Below are positions 1 through 5,702 of a stretch of 5,702 nucleotides of DNA, piece by piece. The DNA is from Bacillota bacterium. GTDB lineage: Bacteria > Bacillota > Clostridia > Tissierellales > Peptoniphilaceae. The notes under the pieces are model-generated. The model worked only from the letters and a program-made list of their open reading frames with translations. It did not search any database and was not told where the DNA came from. Position numbers and translations under genes: made by a program. The stretch spans positions 1 to 5,702 of the forward strand of contig JAEZYW010000206.1 of the NCBI GenBank assembly GCA_023418835.1, read 5' to 3'. Numbering within the stretch: the first letter of the stretch is position 1; the number at the start of each line of letters is the position of its first letter.

Positions 1-11
1 ACGTGTGGTGT

Positions 12-40
12 GAGAGGGGAAATTTTAATTTCCCCTACTC
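12..40. repeat. Inverted repeat / hairpin in the leader of the TRAP operon
   Basis: Ten bases, AGGGGAAATT (15-24), are matched exactly by AATTTCCCCT (27-36) across a two-base centre. GAG (12-14) pairs with CTC (38-40) if A37 is bulged, giving about 13 base pairs. As RNA the loop would open to about four bases. No T-run follows on either strand, so it is not a standard intrinsic terminator. It could be a protein-binding operator, an mRNA leader stem, or a weak terminator of a gene to the left of the window. The repeat is seen directly; its function is not known. Confidence 0.6.
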
Positions 41-43
41 GAT

Positions 44-120
44 TATGATATTAAATAAGTACTTATTATGGGGAAGGATTTTATTTAAACATTATTTGTC
101 AAAATAAAATATTCTATTTT
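44..120 (+). promoter_or_regulatory. AT-rich probable promoter region of the TRAP operon
   Basis: A promoter is expected upstream of dctP. Several six-base stretches resemble a sigma-A -10 box at five of six positions: TATGAT (44-49), TATTAT (64-69) and TAAAAT (105-110). TTGTCA (96-101) resembles a -35 box, but it lies too close to the start codon to pair with a usable -10 box. None of the -10 candidates has a good -35 partner at 16-18 bases, so the transcription start cannot be fixed by eye. Confidence 0.3.
54..67. promoter_or_regulatory. Perfect 14-bp palindrome, candidate operator
   Basis: AATAAGTACTTATT is its own reverse complement over all 14 bases. It lies 67 bases upstream of the dctP start codon and overlaps a -10-like TATTAT (64-69). 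This position and symmetry fit the binding site of a dimeric repressor or activator. No regulator gene is in the window, and I do not recognise the motif as the site of a named family. Confidence 0.45.
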
Positions 121-134
121 ATAGGAGGGTATTA

Positions 135-1172
135 ATGAAAAAATACATAGCGATTTTGATGGCTTGTTTAATGTTAGTTAGCCTTGTAGCTTGTGGTAAT
201 GGTAAGAAAAATGAAAGTACGGAAACGGGAACTGAATCGGCATCAGGAGAAACTAAAGTATTAAAAGTTAGTACGAAGTTTGTTGATGATGAGCAAACTG
301 CAATTTCTTTAAAGAAAGTTGTAGAGAACATTAACGAGAGAGCAGGAGGAAGCTTGGAACTTCAACTTTTCACAAACGGGATTTTGCCAATAGGAAAAGA
401 TGGAATGGAACAAGTTGTACAAGGAGCAGATTGGATTTTAGTAGATGGAGTTAACTTCTTAGGAGATTATGTCCCAGATTATAATGCTATTACTGGACCG
501 TTCTTATATCAAACTTTTGATGAGTATTTTGCTGTCCTAGATAGCGAAATTGTTGAAAGATTAAATAAAGAATCAGAAGATTTGGGAATAAAAGTTTTAG
601 GACTTGACTGGGTATTTGGTTTTAGAAATATGATGACTAAAAAACCTATAATAACTCCAGAAGATATGAATGGTTTAAATATTAGAGTTCCAAACAGTCA
701 ACTTTACACTTATACAATTGAGGCAATGGGAGGAAATCCAGTTTCAATGCCATATCCTGACACTTATGCAGCTCTTCAACAGGGTGTAATTGATGGAGTT
801 GAAGGATCAATTATGACTTACTACGGAACTGGTCAATATGAAAATGTTAAGGAGTATTCTTTAACTAATCACTTGCTAGGCGTTTCTGCAATTACAATTT
901 CTACAGACGTTTGGAATAGTTTGACAGAAGAACAAAGAACTATTATTCAAGAGGAATTTGACAAAGGCGGTCAAGACAATCTAGAAGAAACTATTAAACT
1001 AGAAGAAGAATACGCAGAACTACTTAAAGCGGAAGGCGTAAACTTCTATGAAGTAGAAGCTAAAAAATTTATGGATGCTGCAGCTCCGGTATTTGATAAG
1101 TTCGATAAATGGACACCAGGAATTTATGAAGATATTATAAAAGTGTTAGACGATTATCATGCCGCAAATTAG
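135..1172 (+). CDS. dctP: TRAP transporter substrate-binding lipoprotein (DctP family)
   Basis: This 345-residue extracytoplasmic receptor should capture an anionic solute outside the membrane and deliver it to the DctQM permease, with uptake driven by a sodium or proton gradient. Residues 1-20 are a lipoprotein signal peptide: MKK, a hydrophobic stretch, then lipobox L17-V-A-C20, so Cys20 should be lipidated and anchored. A Ser/Thr/Glu-rich linker (about 21-40) leads to the DctP fold. Family hallmarks are FGFRN (R164), N-IRVPN (183-187) with R184 at the position of the conserved ligand-anchoring arginine, and TYAALQQGVIDGVE (210-223). The start is fixed by AGGAGGG (123-129), five bases before ATG. 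Tandem stops (TAG TGA) end the gene. Position 224 is Gly where many relatives have Asn after DGxE, so the ligand may differ from sialate or C4-dicarboxylates. Family assignment is firm; substrate is open. Confidence 0.93.
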   Translation: MKKYIAILMACLMLVSLVACGNGKKNESTETGTESASGETKVLKVSTKFVDDEQTAISLKKVVENINERAGGSLELQLFTNGILPIGKDGMEQVVQGADWILVDGVNFLGDYVPDYNAITGPFLYQTFDEYFAVLDSEIVERLNKESEDLGIKVLGLDWVFGFRNMMTKKPIITPEDMNGLNIRVPNSQLYTYTIEAMGGNPVSMPYPDTYAALQQGVIDGVEGSIMTYYGTGQYENVKEYSLTNHLLGVSAITISTDVWNSLTEEQRTIIQEEFDKGGQDNLEETIKLEEEYAELLKAEGVNFYEVEAKKFMDAAAPVFDKFDKWTPGIYEDIIKVLDDYHAAN

Positions 1173-1186
1173 TGAGCAAAAATCCT

Positions 1187-1191
1187 AGGGG
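1187..1191 (+). promoter_or_regulatory. Ribosome binding site that sets the dctQ start
   Basis: AGGGG at 1187-1191 directly abuts an ATG at 1192, which is too close for initiation. It sits nine bases before the in-frame ATG at 1201, an acceptable spacing. The start at 1201 is therefore preferred over the longer reading frame. Confidence 0.6.
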
Positions 1192-1200
1192 ATGTTGAGT

Positions 1201-1710
1201 ATGAATAAACACTTAAAGAATTTTATTGACAATTTTGAATTGTATTTAGGGAGTGTCTTTATGACTATTACTTCGGTATTAGTCATAATGACAGTCTACA
1301 CTAGATATTTCTTAAAGTTTACTTATTTTTGGGCAGAAGAAGTAGCTGTTGGGGCTTTCGTATGGGTCATATTTTTAGGACTTGCTAACAGTTATAAAAC
1401 TAATTCTCTTATTGGAGTTGAGGTATTAGTAAACTTATTGCCCAAAAAGGGAAGAAGAGTTCTAGATTTCTTAACTTCAATCATTATTGCTGTAATCTCA
1501 ATTACGATGTTGTATTTTAGTTATAAATACGTAATTAGTTCTAAAAAAATTACGGCAGCTTTAGAAATATCTTATGATTATATAAATGCTAGTATTATTG
1601 TTTCTTTTGCTTTAATAACAATTTATTCTATAATGAATGCCGTTAAAGCTTTTGCTAAGATGCTAGTTAAAGACGATGGAGAATTTGAGGATGAAAGGGG
1701 GATTTATTAA
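1201..1710 (+). CDS. dctQ: TRAP transporter small permease subunit (DctQ family)
   Basis: This 169-residue protein is the small membrane subunit that pairs with DctM. It has four hydrophobic segments at about residues 16-38, 47-66, 86-110 and 125-150, the usual DctQ layout. The signature region follows the first segment: Y33-T-R35, then F43-W44-A-E46-E47, matching the conserved aromatic-acidic motif before helix two. The basic stretch KKGRR before helix three and the charged C-terminal tail (DDGEFEDER) should be cytoplasmic. An in-frame ATG at 1192 would add three residues but lies against the ribosome binding site, so 1201 is chosen. The gene begins 28 bases after the dctP stop, and its stop TAA shares its last base with the dctM ATG. 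Confidence 0.9.
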   Translation: MNKHLKNFIDNFELYLGSVFMTITSVLVIMTVYTRYFLKFTYFWAEEVAVGAFVWVIFLGLANSYKTNSLIGVEVLVNLLPKKGRRVLDFLTSIIIAVISITMLYFSYKYVISSKKITAALEISYDYINASIIVSFALITIYSIMNAVKAFAKMLVKDDGEFEDERGIY

Positions 1711-3002
1711 TGGAGTCAATAATACCAATTTTTATTTTATTTCTTCTTTTTTTCTTAAATGTGCCAATTGCGTTTTCATTAATGGGTTCATCGTTATTTT
1801 ATTTTGTATTTATTAACACGTCTATGCCGATGGAAATGGTAATTCAGCAATTTGTAACTTCAATTGAATCCTTTCCCTATCTAGCAGTGCCATTTTTTAT
1901 AATGATGGGTTCAATTATGAATTACTCTGGAATAAGTGAAGCTCTAATGGATGTAGCCAACGTTTTAGTTGGTCACACTAGGGGAGGATTAGCTCAAGTT
2001 AACGTGTTACTAAGTGCTTTGATGGGTGGTATTTCAGGATCGGCTAATGCGGATGCGTCAATGCAATCTAAATTATTAGTGCCAGAGATGGTTAAGAAAG
2101 GTTTTTCTTTACCATATTCTGCTGCAGTAACAGCAGCTTCTTCAGCAGTTAGTCCGGTAATTCCGCCAGGTACAAACCTGATTTTATACGCTATTATTGC
2201 TGGAATACCTGTAGGCTCCATGTTTTTGGCGGCATATGGTCCAGGAATTTTGATGACTATTGCCATGATGATTGTGGTTCATATGGTTGCAGTTAAGCGA
2301 GACCAAAAGCCTAGTATGGAGAGAAGGGCTACGGCAGGGGAAATAGTAAGACAATTTATAAAGTCGATTTGGGCCTTGTTGATACCTTTTGGACTTATTA
2401 TGGGTATGAGAATAGGTATATTTACGCCAACAGAAGCCGGTGCAATGGCAGTTGTATTTTCTATATTTGTCGGATTTTTTATTTACAAAAAGCTAAAATT
2501 AGAACATTTGCCTATAATTCTTATGGATACCGTTAAAAGTACTGGAGCAGTAATGATTATTATAGCTAGTGCAAAAGTATTCGGCTATTACTTAACTTTA
2601 GAAAGAATTCCCCAACTTATCACAGAAGGTTTAGTTGGGATGACAGACAATCCTTTTGTATTGTTAATGGTAATGAATTTGCTATTATTGTTTATAGGTA
2701 TGTTTATTGAAGGTGGAGCAGCCCTTGTAATTCTAGCTCCGTTACTAGTACCAGCAGTTAAATTGTTTGGAATAGATCCCTTGCATTTTGGCATGATATT
2801 TATTGTAAATATAATGATAGGTGGATTGACTCCGCCATTTGGTTCGATGATGTTTACCGTTTGTACCATACTCGGGGTCAAGTTGGAGGACTTTATAAAA
2901 GAAATTATGCCATTTATAATTAGTCTTATAATAGTCCTGATTTTGATAACTTACTCTGAAAGTATTGCACTATTTGTACCTAAATTATTGGGAGCATTTT
3001 AA
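1710..3002 (+). CDS. dctM: TRAP transporter large permease subunit (DctM family)
   Basis: This 430-residue protein, the normal DctM length, is the ion-coupled transport subunit of the TRAP system. It is hydrophobic throughout, with about a dozen membrane segments. Canonical DctM stretches are visible: VPFFIMMGSIM (60-70), GGLAQVNVLLSALMGGISGS (92-111) followed by ANADA, TAASSAVSPVIPPG (141-154), FTPTEAGAMAV (238-248), and IEGGAALVILAPLLVP (333-348) with NIMIGGLTPPFG (367-378) in the second half. The two gly-rich, pro-rich halves match the inverted-repeat elevator-type fold known for this superfamily. AGGGGG (1696-1701) lies eight bases before the ATG. The ATG overlaps the dctQ stop by one base, and the dctM stop in turn overlaps the next ATG, so all three are probably translationally coupled. 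Nothing is truncated or missing. Confidence 0.94.
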   Translation: MESIIPIFILFLLFFLNVPIAFSLMGSSLFYFVFINTSMPMEMVIQQFVTSIESFPYLAVPFFIMMGSIMNYSGISEALMDVANVLVGHTRGGLAQVNVLLSALMGGISGSANADASMQSKLLVPEMVKKGFSLPYSAAVTAASSAVSPVIPPGTNLILYAIIAGIPVGSMFLAAYGPGILMTIAMMIVVHMVAVKRDQKPSMERRATAGEIVRQFIKSIWALLIPFGLIMGMRIGIFTPTEAGAMAVVFSIFVGFFIYKKLKLEHLPIILMDTVKSTGAVMIIIASAKVFGYYLTLERIPQLITEGLVGMTDNPFVLLMVMNLLLLFIGMFIEGGAALVILAPLLVPAVKLFGIDPLHFGMIFIVNIMIGGLTPPFGSMMFTVCTILGVKLEDFIKEIMPFIISLIIVLILITYSESIALFVPKLLGAF

Positions 3003-3805
3003 TGGGAAATAAAAATTTTTCTTTAGAAAATAAAAAAGTTTTTCTTTTAGATATGGATGGAACCATCTATTTAGGAAATGAACTTATAGAAGGTTCAATT
3101 GATTTTTTAGATAAGCTAAAGGAAACGGGAAGAGATTATTTATTTTTAACTAATAATGCTTCTAGAAACAAAGACTTGTATGTGGAAAAGTTAAAAAAAC
3201 TAAACATAGAGGTCGATAGGGAAAAAATATTTACTTCTGGCGAAGCTACGACAATATTTTTAAAAAAGAAGAAGCCCAATGGGAGAATATTTTTATTGGG
3301 TACTGAAGCTTTGGAAGAAGAATTTTTGAAAGAGGGTTTCATCTTAGAAAAGGAAAGAGACAAGGATATCGATTTTGTTGTTTTAAGTTTCGATACGACT
3401 TTGACATATGAAAAAATTTGGATTGCTTGCGATTATCTTTCTAAGGGAATAGAATATGTAGCAACTCATCCGGATTTTAATTGCCCATTACCAGAGGGAA
3501 AATTTATGCCAGATGCTGGTGCAATGGCAGCTATGATTGAAGCTTCCACTGGAAGGACTCCTAAAGTAATCGGAAAACCCAATAAAGAGACGGTGGATAG
3601 CATAATTGAAAAATATGGATTTTCTAAAGATGAGATTATTATGGTTGGAGATCGACTGTACACAGATATAAAGATGGGAAAGATATCCAATATATCAACA
3701 GCATTGGTTCTCAGTGGAGAAACTACATTGGATGATTACAATAATAGTAATGTAAAAGCCGACTTGGTACTAAACTCTGTAAAAGATTTTATAGGGTTAT
3801 TATAA
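3002..3805 (+). CDS. HAD-IIA family phosphatase (NagD / glycerol-phosphate phosphatase-like)
   Basis: This 267-residue cytoplasmic HAD phosphatase carries all the expected motifs. Motif I is LLDMDGTIYLG, with nucleophile D17 and acid/base D19. Motif II is LFLTNNAS, with T50. Motif III is K192 in VIGKPNKET. Motif IV is VGDRLYTDI, with D217 and D222 for magnesium. The type-IIA (C2) cap lies between motifs II and III and includes the family stretch ATHPDFNCP with PDAGAM (154-175). Characterised HAD-IIA relatives act on small phosphoesters such as nucleotides, phosphoglycolate, 4-nitrophenyl phosphate and glycerol-3-phosphate; the substrate cannot be read from sequence. GGGAG (2990-2994) lies seven bases before the ATG, which overlaps the dctM stop as TAATG. 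This coupling implies a role tied to the imported solute or to a phosphorylated product of it. The start Met-Gly is unambiguous. Confidence 0.9.
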   Translation: MGNKNFSLENKKVFLLDMDGTIYLGNELIEGSIDFLDKLKETGRDYLFLTNNASRNKDLYVEKLKKLNIEVDREKIFTSGEATTIFLKKKKPNGRIFLLGTEALEEEFLKEGFILEKERDKDIDFVVLSFDTTLTYEKIWIACDYLSKGIEYVATHPDFNCPLPEGKFMPDAGAMAAMIEASTGRTPKVIGKPNKETVDSIIEKYGFSKDEIIMVGDRLYTDIKMGKISNISTALVLSGETTLDDYNNSNVKADLVLNSVKDFIGLL

Positions 3806-3833
3806 AATAATATAAGGCTAGAGAAAAAGAGAG

Positions 3834-3875
3834 CCGCGATTATACTTTAAAAAGTATAGTTGCGGTTTTGTTGTT
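3834..3875 (+). terminator. Intrinsic terminator (or attenuator) between the phosphatase and mgtC
   Basis: CCGCGATTATACTT (3834-3847) and AAGTATAGTTGCGG (3852-3865) form a 14-pair stem with only two G-T wobbles around a TAAA loop. TTTTGTTGTT (3866-3875) follows, and an A-rich stretch precedes it. This is a textbook rho-independent terminator on the plus strand, 28 bases after the phosphatase stop. It should end the TRAP operon. Because the mgtC start is only 34 bases beyond the T-tract and no clear promoter lies between, partial read-through or regulated antitermination is also possible. Confidence 0.88.
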
Positions 3876-3894
3876 AAAAGTTAAAAAATTAATT

Positions 3895-3904
3895 AGAAAG
3901 TGGG
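3895..3904 (+). promoter_or_regulatory. Weak ribosome binding site supporting the mgtC start at 3910
   Basis: AGAAAGTGGG ends five bases before the ATG at 3910. It is a poor Shine-Dalgarno match compared with the other genes here, but it is the only candidate. The longer frame from a TTG at 3868 would begin inside the terminator T-tract and has no site upstream. Confidence 0.4.
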
Positions 3905-3909
3905 ATACA

Positions 3910-4590
3910 ATGACAAGTTATTATGAAATATTATTTAGATTAGTCTTGTCTGCTATAATAGGAGGAGTAATCGGCTTAGAAAGAGAATATGGAAATAGAC
4001 CTGCAGGGTTGAGAACCCATATGTTAGTTACCACAGCTTCAGCTTTGATAATGCTTATTTCTGTTGAAGGTTTTAATGACTTAGCAAATCCTGGTGATCC
4101 AGGTAGAATTGCTGCTCAGGTTGTCAGCGGAATTGGATTTTTAGGTGCTGGAACAATTTTAAGAACAGGATATAGTGTAAAAGGACTTACGACAGCTGCA
4201 AGCTTATGGGCTTGTGGAGGTATTGGATTAGCACTTGGAAGAGGGTTTTATATTGGAGGTCTTACTGCTGCTGGAATAATCTTTCTTTCTCTGTCCAGAC
4301 TTAATTTGGTAGAACACAAGATTCACATTAAAGATAGAAAGGTCTTAAGAGTGAAATGTATAGAAAGACCAGGAATAATAGGGGACTTAGGGACTTTAAT
4401 GGGTCAAAACCAAGTTTTAGTTAAAGAGATAATTTTTGGAGATAAAATTGATGATAGTTTAGAAGCAAATGATGAAGAAGACATGGTTGAAATTAAATTT
4501 TACTTAGTAATACCAAAACATTTTGATGAGTCAACTTTTAGTGCCATGGTTTCTAATATTAAAGGTGTAAGATCCGTCAAGTGGATGTAA
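3910..4590 (+). CDS. mgtC: MgtC/SapB family membrane protein with C-terminal ACT-like domain
   Basis: This 226-residue protein joins an MgtC/SapB membrane domain (about 1-132) to a soluble ACT-like domain (about 138-226). Family motifs in the first part are GLEREYGNRPAGLRTH (22-37), AAQVVSGIGFLGAGTIL (68-84) and KGLTTAASLW (91-100), with about four or five helices. The second part has the ACT-type pattern ERPGIIGDLGTLM (152-164) and an acidic insertion (about 181-191). The best-known relative, Salmonella MgtC, is a virulence and low-magnesium factor reported to affect ATP synthase and phosphate uptake; the role of the clostridial version is not established. The ATG at 3910 is chosen because the family motif follows at the usual distance, whereas the TTG extension adds 14 lysine-rich residues from the terminator tail. 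The following flavoenzyme begins 21 bases after the stop, so the two are co-transcribed. Family is certain, function is not. Confidence 0.9.
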   Translation: MTSYYEILFRLVLSAIIGGVIGLEREYGNRPAGLRTHMLVTTASALIMLISVEGFNDLANPGDPGRIAAQVVSGIGFLGAGTILRTGYSVKGLTTAASLWACGGIGLALGRGFYIGGLTAAGIIFLSLSRLNLVEHKIHIKDRKVLRVKCIERPGIIGDLGTLMGQNQVLVKEIIFGDKIDDSLEANDEEDMVEIKFYLVIPKHFDESTFSAMVSNIKGVRSVKWM

Positions 4591-4611
4591 TTACTTTAGC
4601 AGGAGGAATAT

Positions 4612-5702
4612 ATGCATGATGTAATAATTATCGGCGCAGGCATTACAGGCTCTCTTATTGCTAGAGAGTTGTCAAAATACAATCTAAAAATCGCCGTTAT
4701 AGAAAAAGAAAATGATGTATCCAATGGAACCACAAAGGCAAACAGTGCCATTGTTCACGCTGGATACGATGCAGCACCGGGTTCGTTAAAGGCTAGGTTT
4801 AATGCCGAAGGAAATGCCATGATGGATAAACTTTGCCAAGACCTTGATGTGCCCTTTGAAAGAATCGGGTCTTTGGTTGTAGCATTTTGTGATTTGGACA
4901 TGGAAACAGTGGATCAAATTTACGATAATGGGGTCAAAAATCAAATTCCAAATATTAAAATATTGGATAAAGATGAAGTCCACAAAATGGAACCTAATTT
5001 AAGCGATGAAGTAGTGGGGGCTTTGTATGCAGAAACTGGAGGTATAGTAGGACCTTGGGAGTTAGCAATTGCTGCATTAGAAAACGCTATGGATAATGGA
5101 GCAGAACTTTTCTTAAATAGTAAAGTGGTTTCAATAGAAAAAAAAGAAGATTACTTTAAAATAAAAACTTACAATGGAGAATTTAAATCTAAATATGTAA
5201 TCAATTGTGCAGGAGTATATGCAGACGAGATACATAACATGGTAGCAAAACCAAGTTTCAACATAAGACCGAGAAAAGGACAATATTATTTGTTAGATAA
5301 GATTGCAGGAAAGACTGTGAAACACGTGGTTTTTCAATGTCCTAGTGACTTTGGAAAAGGAGTTGTCGTCTTACCTACAGTCCATGGAAATTTACTTGTA
5401 GGACCAGATGCAAATTTTGTAGAGGATAAAGGGGATGTGTCTACAACTAGTGAAGATATGGAGTATGTGGCAAAGACTGCTTCTAAATCTGTCGTGGATA
5501 TACCCTTTAGATCTGTTATAACTAGTTTTTCAGGCCTTAGAGCCAGTCCAAATACAGGAGACTTTATTATAGAAGAAGTTGAAGAAGTAGAAGGATTTTT
5601 TGATGTTGCAGGAATCGAATCTCCTGGTTTAAGTGCTGCTCCAGCCATAGGAAAATACGTTGCTGATATGGTTGTTAAAAAAGACGATTCCATTAAAGAA
5701 AA
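4612..5702 (+). CDS. FAD-dependent oxidoreductase, GlpA/LhgO type (partial, 3' end missing)
   Basis: 363 residues are visible before the window ends, with no stop codon. The N-terminus is a Rossmann FAD-binding motif, IIIGAGITGSLIAREL (G8, G10, G13), with E31 at the end of the second strand for the ribose. Then come TTKANSAIVHAGYDAAPGS (40-58, H49), VINCAGVYAD (196-205), RPRKGQYYLL (219-228) and the C-terminal FAD contact FSGLRAS (306-312) with VAGIESPGLSAAPAIG (332-347). This is the DAO fold of COG0579, which includes GlpA-type glycerol-3-phosphate dehydrogenase and 2-hydroxyglutarate oxidase. Clostridial members are often about 480 residues, with a C-terminal BFD-like iron-sulfur domain; that part would lie past the edge. 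AGGAGG (4601-4606) sits five bases before ATG. Placement after mgtC favours glycerol-3-phosphate oxidation to dihydroxyacetone phosphate, but 2-hydroxyacid oxidation is not excluded. Confidence 0.88.
   Translation, partial: MHDVIIIGAGITGSLIARELSKYNLKIAVIEKENDVSNGTTKANSAIVHAGYDAAPGSLKARFNAEGNAMMDKLCQDLDVPFERIGSLVVAFCDLDMETVDQIYDNGVKNQIPNIKILDKDEVHKMEPNLSDEVVGALYAETGGIVGPWELAIAALENAMDNGAELFLNSKVVSIEKKEDYFKIKTYNGEFKSKYVINCAGVYADEIHNMVAKPSFNIRPRKGQYYLLDKIAGKTVKHVVFQCPSDFGKGVVVLPTVHGNLLVGPDANFVEDKGDVSTTSEDMEYVAKTASKSVVDIPFRSVITSFSGLRASPNTGDFIIEEVEEVEGFFDVAGIESPGLSAAPAIGKYVADMVVKKDDSIKE

Noticed and set aside
96..124. TTGTCA (-35-like) with TTATAG 17 bases downstream as the dctP promoter
   Set aside because: The -10 match is poor, and transcription would start at or after the ribosome binding site, leaving no usable leader.
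1182..1193. Small hairpin ATCC-TAGG-GGAT between dctP and dctQ that might stabilise the dctP message
   Set aside because: There are only four pairs, and it overlaps the ribosome binding site. It is too short to support.
3798..3812. AT-only hairpin TATTAT-AAA-ATAATA over the phosphatase stop codon
   Set aside because: Six A-T pairs in AT-rich DNA are expected by chance, and the true terminator lies just downstream.
3841..3860. TATACT and TATAGT within the terminator stem as -10 boxes for mgtC
   Set aside because: No -35-like sequence lies at the right distance upstream of either, and the similarity follows from the AT-rich stem.
3868..3909. Longer mgtC reading frame from a TTG codon, adding 14 residues
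   Set aside because: The extension starts in the T-tract of the terminator, has no ribosome binding site and is lysine-rich low-complexity sequence. The ATG at 3910 fits the family.
5334..5693. 119-residue minus-strand open frame
   Set aside because: It is Ser/Thr/Pro-rich with no recognisable domain and lies wholly antisense to well-conserved flavoenzyme coding sequence. Other minus-strand frames (119-331, 1994-2266, 2588-2881, 3136-3363, 3466-3690, 4786-4983) are rejected for the same reason.

Overview
The window reads as part of a low-G+C, Gram-positive-type genome, most likely an anaerobic Firmicute. The visible reasons are strongly AT-rich coding and spacer DNA, strong AGGAGG-type ribosome binding sites, a lipoprotein signal peptide on a solute-binding protein, tight same-strand packing, and gene families typical of anaerobic clostridia and Tissierellia. 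Narrowing to the Tissierellia (Peptoniphilus/Anaerococcus type) is a guess from overall style. All credible genes are on the plus strand; the minus-strand open frames look like shadows of these genes.

Layout. Positions 1-134 are a non-coding leader with two inverted repeats, which are possible operators or leader structures. Positions 135-3805 form one operon: a complete three-part TRAP transporter (dctP lipoprotein receptor, dctQ small membrane subunit, dctM large membrane subunit), followed by a HAD-IIA (NagD-like) phosphatase. The dctQ/dctM and dctM/phosphatase junctions are both one-base TAATG overlaps, so these genes should be translationally coupled. A clear intrinsic-terminator hairpin follows at 3834-3875. 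Directly after it lies a second unit: an MgtC/SapB membrane protein with a C-terminal ACT-like domain (3910-4590), then an FAD-dependent GlpA/LhgO-type dehydrogenase (4612 onward) that runs off the right edge.

Working together. An mgtC gene next to a GlpA-like flavoenzyme is, from general knowledge, the arrangement of the clostridial glycerol/glycerol-3-phosphate operon (with glpK, a second flavoprotein, a DUF1667 protein and the antiterminator glpP usually nearby, none of them visible here). A TRAP importer plus a HAD-IIA phosphatase immediately upstream suggests that the imported substrate may be a phosphorylated C3 compound such as glycerol-3-phosphate or a glycerophosphodiester, rather than the C4-dicarboxylate that automatic annotation would give. 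This is an inference from gene order and family knowledge; the receptor sequence alone does not prove it. No phage, transposon, CRISPR, tRNA or rRNA was seen, and no radically new system; the neighbourhood logic and the terminator between the two units are the points most worth testing.
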